A stretch of DNA of 8,670 nucleotides from Bacillota bacterium (GTDB taxonomy: Bacteria; Bacillota_A; Clostridia; Peptostreptococcales; Anaerovoracaceae): positions 1-8,670 of the forward strand of contig JAFRWQ010000161.1 in NCBI GenBank assembly GCA_017437925.1. Reading direction: 5' to 3'. A program made the position numbers and the translations under genes. The notes beneath the pieces were generated by a model. That model did not search any database. It had not been told where the DNA came from and saw only the letters and a list, made by a program, of their open reading frames with translations. Positions 5,621 to 8,670 of the stretch are shown in pieces (within the stretch, counting starts at the first letter, position 1; each line of letters opens with the position of its first letter).

Positions 5621-6391
5621 TCAGCTCTTTCTGACCGTAAAAAACAATCTCGGGAAACGGAACAGTATTTCACCGTTCTTTTGAATTTGGTAACGGCGCT
5701 TTATTTCGTTATAAAAGTCACTTGCAAATCCAAGCGCGTCGGTCTCGGAAAGCTGCGCAAAGTACGGTCTTAATCCCGTACCCTTGTACCATTCGATAAT
5801 GCTCTCGTAACCCGGCATACGGTGGCAATAGGTCGTTTCCCAGATCTCAAAATCGCTTGAAATATCCGACAGCACATCAAAGTATTCTTCTGTCGTGAGA
5901 ACGTTATACTGTCTCGGAGTGAGTTTGCCGCCCCACTTTGCAGATCTTACCAGCTCGTTAAGGATGCTGTGAACGGGATGTTCTCCCTGCATGGGTATCT
6001 GAACGGCAAGGATGCCGTCCGGGTTTAACAGTGTCATTAATTTGGGCAGCAGCTTTCTGTGATCCGGCACCCATTGCAAGCAGGCATTCGAGAATACGAT
6101 GTCAAAGCTTTCGCTGACTTCGTGCAGGTCTCCGTCAGCGTCAAGATTGATAAACTCAATATCGGGATATGTTTTTCTTGCTTTATCCAGCATATCGGCG
6201 GAATTATCCGCACCGACTATTCTGGCATTCGCGAATCTGTCCTTTAATACCTTTGTGCTGTTGCCGGGACCGCATCCCAGATCGAGTACGCTGTCAGGAG
6301 AAAATTCTTTGATCCTTTCAGCCAGATCGATAGCGGGCTGTGTTCTGTCTTTCAGAAATTTCGAGTATTGGATCGGATTCCAGTTCGCCAT
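5621..6391 (-). CDS. tam: Trans-aconitate 2-methyltransferase
   Basis: This 256-residue cytoplasmic enzyme (E. coli Tam is 252) transfers a methyl group from S-adenosylmethionine to trans-aconitate, a damaged by-product of citrate metabolism that inhibits aconitase. The N-terminus MANWNPIQYSKF matches the Tam signature. The SAM-binding motif I is VLDLGCGPGNST (35-46), followed by acidic D62 at the end of strand 2, the SNACLQWVPDH block (101-111), LLNPDGILAVQIP, and the C-terminal GEILFRFPRLFFTVRKS. The ATG at 6391 is preferred over an upstream in-frame ATG at 6415 because AAAAGGAGGG lies at 6405-6396 and Tam homologues begin here. It lies 56 bases downstream of guaA with no clear terminator between them, so read-through is possible. 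Substrate specificity within this methyltransferase group is inferred from similarity. Confidence 0.88.
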   Translation of the reverse strand: MANWNPIQYSKFLKDRTQPAIDLAERIKEFSPDSVLDLGCGPGNSTKVLKDRFANARIVGADNSADMLDKARKTYPDIEFINLDADGDLHEVSESFDIVFSNACLQWVPDHRKLLPKLMTLLNPDGILAVQIPMQGEHPVHSILNELVRSAKWGGKLTPRQYNVLTTEEYFDVLSDISSDFEIWETTYCHRMPGYESIIEWYKGTGLRPYFAQLSETDALGFASDFYNEIKRRYQIQKNGEILFRFPRLFFTVRKS

Positions 6392-6447
6392 AATGCCCTC
6401 CTTTTGTGATATCAAGTGTTACCGATTTGTTGTCAGAACCGTTTGGG

Positions 6448-7980
6448 TCACTCCAGTTCCACCGTGGCGGGGGGCTTGGAGGTCACGTCGTAGAGGACTC
6501 TGGTGACGCCTTTGATGCTGCCGGTGATGCGGTTTGAGGCTCTCTCCAGGACCTCGAAGGGCAGGCGGCTCCAGTCGGCGGTCATGAAGTCGTCGGTGGT
6601 GACGGCGCGAAGGACCACGCTGCGGCCGTAGGTGCGGGCGTCGCCCATGACTCCGACGCTCCTGGCGTCGAGAAGGGCCGCGAAGTACTGGCTGACCCTG
6701 TCCCTTAAGCCGGAGCTTTCGATCTCGTTTCTGAAGATGGCGTCGGCCTCTCTGACTATCTCAAGCTTTTCTTCGGTTACTTCGCCGGTGACCCTGATGC
6801 CCAGGCCGGGGCCCGGGAAGGGCTGGCGCCATATCAGCTCGTGGGCTATGCCCAGTTCGATGCCGGCGGCGCGTACCTCGTCCTTAAAGAGGCTGCGAAG
6901 AGGCTCCACTATCTCGTCAAAGTCCATGACGGAGGGCAGGCCTCCCACGTTGTGGTGGCTCTTGATCACGGCGGAGTCTCCCCTGCCGCTTTCGATCACG
7001 TCGGGATAGATGGTGCCCTGGGCAAGGACGTCGATCTTTCCCAGCTTCTTCGCTTCGTCCTCAAAGACCCTGATGAATTCCTCGCCTATGATGCGGCGCT
7101 TCATCTCGGGCTCGGTGACTCCCTTTAGCCTTGAAAGAAAGCGGTCTTTGGCGTCGACGCGGATTATGTTGACGCCCAGCTTTTTGCCCAGCATGCTCTC
7201 GATCTCGTCGCCTTCGTTCTTCCTCATCATTCCGTGGTCCACGAAGACGCAGACCAGATCGTCGCCTATGGCCTTGTGGATGAGCACGGCGGCGACGGAG
7301 GAATCGACCCCGCCGGACAGAGCGCAGAGCACCTTCTTGCCCGCCAGATGCTCTCTGAGGCTCTTTACCGAGGACTCGACGAAATCGTTCATCTTCCAGT
7401 CTCCGCTGCAGCCGCAGATGTCGAAGAGGAAGTTCTTGAGGATCTGCTTTCCGAATTCGCAATGGGTGACTTCGGGGTGGAACTGGACGCCGTAGAGCTT
7501 CTTTTCGTCGCAGCTCATGGCGGCGCAGGGACAGGCTCCGGTGCTTGCGAGCGCCTTAAAGCCTTCGGGAAGGCCGCTGACGTAGTCGGTGTGGCTCATC
7601 CAGCATATGCTCTTTTCGGGGACGCCCTTGAACAGGGGGCTGTCCTTTACCGTGAGCTCGACCCTTCCGTATTCGCTTTGGGACGCCGCCGACTCTATCC
7701 TTCCCCCTGCCATCCAGGACATCAGCTGGTGGCCGTAGCAGATGCCCAGCACGGGGATCCCAATGTCGAGCACTCCCGCGTCGAAATGGGGAGACTCGGG
7801 ATCGTAGACGCTGTTGGGCCCGCCGGTGAAAATGATGCCCTTATACCCTTCCTCCGCGATGGAGGCGGGGGTCATTCTGCTGAAGGGCCTGATCTCGGCG
7901 TAGACGTGCTGCTCGCGCACCCTTCTCGCTATGAGCTGGTTGTACTGCCCTCCGAAATCGAGGACCAGGATCTTTTCCAT
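6448..7980 (-). CDS. guaA: GMP synthase (glutamine-hydrolysing), single chain
   Basis: This 510-residue enzyme makes GMP from XMP, ATP and glutamine, the last step of guanine nucleotide synthesis. The N-terminal class I glutamine amidotransferase (1 to about 190) has the catalytic triad C81 (GICYGHQ), H168 and E170 (QFHPE). The ATP-pyrophosphatase domain follows, with P-loop SGGVDSS (222-228). The C-terminal dimerisation/XMP-binding domain carries [12 protein letters not shown] (386-397), a [11 protein letters not shown] block, and ends in [10 protein letters not shown], as usual for complete proteins. The ribosome binding site is only moderate: AAAGGG lies about nine bases upstream of the ATG at 7980. 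It follows purB by 27 bases on the same strand, so they form a purine operon with purB first. No guanine riboswitch is possible in so short a gap; regulation must lie upstream of the window. Confidence 0.98.
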   Translation of the reverse strand: MEKILVLDFGGQYNQLIARRVREQHVYAEIRPFSRMTPASIAEEGYKGIIFTGGPNSVYDPESPHFDAGVLDIGIPVLGICYGHQLMSWMAGGRIESAASQSEYGRVELTVKDSPLFKGVPEKSICWMSHTDYVSGLPEGFKALASTGACPCAAMSCDEKKLYGVQFHPEVTHCEFGKQILKNFLFDICGCSGDWKMNDFVESSVKSLREHLAGKKVLCALSGGVDSSVAAVLIHKAIGDDLVCVFVDHGMMRKNEGDEIESMLGKKLGVNIIRVDAKDRFLSRLKGVTEPEMKRRIIGEEFIRVFEDEAKKLGKIDVLAQGTIYPDVIESGRGDSAVIKSHHNVGGLPSVMDFDEIVEPLRSLFKDEVRAAGIELGIAHELIWRQPFPGPGLGIRVTGEVTEEKLEIVREADAIFRNEIESSGLRDRVSQYFAALLDARSVGVMGDARTYGRSVVLRAVTTDDFMTADWSRLPFEVLERASNRITGSIKGVTRVLYDVTSKPPATVELE

Positions 7981-8007
7981 GAGCTTACCGCCCTTTCTTA
8001 AACCTCG

Positions 8008-8670
8008 TTAAACTTTGAGCTCCGCTTCGGTGTCGTCCGCCCCGCTTAAGAGGGGCTGGAGCTTCTTGAGGTAGGCCTCGACCTGACTCGCGCAGCGGCC
8101 GGTGTAGAGGGAGGGGTCGAGGAGGGCCTCCAGCTGCTCCCTGTTCAGGTTAAACTCGGGGGCCTCGGCCAGCCTGTCCATCAGGTCGCAGGTGCCTCCG
8201 GCCTTCATGACGGCGGTCGCTTCCATGGAGCAGCGCCTTATGACTTCGTGGAGCTCCTGGCGGTCTCCGCCCTGCTTCACGCCTTCCATTATGAGGTTTT
8301 CGGTGGTCATGAAGGGCAGGAACTCCCTCACGGTCTTTTCGATGATCTTCTCATTGACGACCATGCCCGAGCTGACGTTCTTGCAGATCCTCAGTATGGC
8401 GTCGGCGCAGAGGAAGCCTTCGGGCATGGATATGCGGCGGTTGGCCGAGTCATCCAGGCTCCTCTCGAGGAACTGGACGGACGCGGTGAGGGGCGCGTTC
8501 ATGGCGTCGGTCATCAGATAGCGGGCCAGGGAGCATATCCTTTCGCTCCTCATGGGGTTGCGCTTGTAGGCCATGGCGGAGGACCCGATCTGGTTCTTTT
8601 CGAAGGGTTCTTCCACCTGGCGGTCGTGCTGCAGCAGCCTGATGTCGTTGGCCATGCGGTAGGCGCTCTG
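8008..8670 (-). CDS. purB: Adenylosuccinate lyase, C-terminal 220 residues (5' end off the window)
   Basis: This enzyme of the fumarase/aspartase superfamily releases fumarate from SAICAR in IMP synthesis and from adenylosuccinate in AMP synthesis. The fragment opens at QSAYRMANDIRL and contains the flexible signature loop GSSAMAYKRNPMRSER with the catalytic serine; the usual MP is MA here. It continues with TASVQFLERSLDDSANRRIS, LPFMTTENLIM and the C-terminal LLDPSLYTGRCASQVEAYL. These blocks match the human-type ADSL clade (YKRNPMRSER, FERTLDDSANRRI, DPSSFTGRA, quoted from memory) better than the B. subtilis type (HKRNPIGSEN). It precedes guaA by 27 bases in a purine operon. The start codon and promoter lie beyond the right edge. 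Confidence 0.95.
   Translation of the reverse strand, partial: QSAYRMANDIRLLQHDRQVEEPFEKNQIGSSAMAYKRNPMRSERICSLARYLMTDAMNAPLTASVQFLERSLDDSANRRISMPEGFLCADAILRICKNVSSGMVVNEKIIEKTVREFLPFMTTENLIMEGVKQGGDRQELHEVIRRCSMEATAVMKAGGTCDLMDRLAEAPEFNLNREQLEALLDPSLYTGRCASQVEAYLKKLQPLLSGADDTEAELKV

Noticed and set aside
5473..5673. 66-residue minus-strand frame with an NCIIR repeat
   Set aside because: The peptide repeat is just the 21-base DNA repeat read in frame, since 21 is divisible by 3; it overlaps the fic promoter and the end of tam and has no convincing start signal.
6392..6447. Separate promoter for tam
   Set aside because: Only weak hexamer matches (CTGACA with GATATC) exist in the 56-base gap after guaA; they are not strong enough to list.
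7234..8001. 255-residue open frame on the plus strand opposite guaA
   Set aside because: The minus-strand frame is unmistakable GMP synthase with all catalytic residues; the opposite frame has biased composition and no start signal.

Overview
This window most likely comes from an anaerobic member of the Bacillota (Clostridia) with moderately high GC. The evidence is indirect: a flavin reductase-rubredoxin fusion typical of strict anaerobes, strong AAGGAGG-type ribosome binding sites, a small YozG-like XRE regulator paired with a membrane protein, and short intergenic spaces. Species cannot be assigned from the sequence alone.

Left part (1-1194): a peroxiredoxin of the BCP type (minus strand, running off the left edge) is divergent from a high-molecular-weight-rubredoxin-like protein (plus strand), which ends at a clear intrinsic terminator. 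Both are plausible parts of oxidative or nitrosative stress defence. Middle-left (1281-3169): a near-consensus promoter, whose -35 box lies in a perfect inverted repeat, drives a three-gene plus-strand unit: a multi-pass membrane protein with a DERQ motif, a 63-residue XRE regulator overlapping it by 4 bases, and a fold-type-II PLP enzyme of the D-cysteine desulfhydrase/ACC deaminase family with unusual active-site positions. The unit ends in a strong terminator.

Middle-right (3155-6391, all minus strand): an accessory-looking block with visibly lower GC in most of its length. From its 5' end it holds a trans-aconitate 2-methyltransferase (tam), an intergenic region with five copies of ATGATGCARTT, a Fic-family protein with an inhibitory motif and a C-terminal winged helix, an unrecognised 270-residue protein, and a TfoX N-terminal-domain protein. 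Four of the five repeat copies are exactly 21 bases apart and the fifth sits at the predicted fic transcription start. This repeat-promoter-Fic arrangement is the most interesting item in the window.

Right part (6448-8670, minus strand): two purine genes in series, purB (adenylosuccinate lyase, 5' end off the right edge) and guaA (GMP synthase), 27 bases apart and probably co-transcribed. They serve the AMP and GMP branches after IMP. The PurB fragment resembles the eukaryotic-type ADSL clade more than the Bacillus subtilis type.
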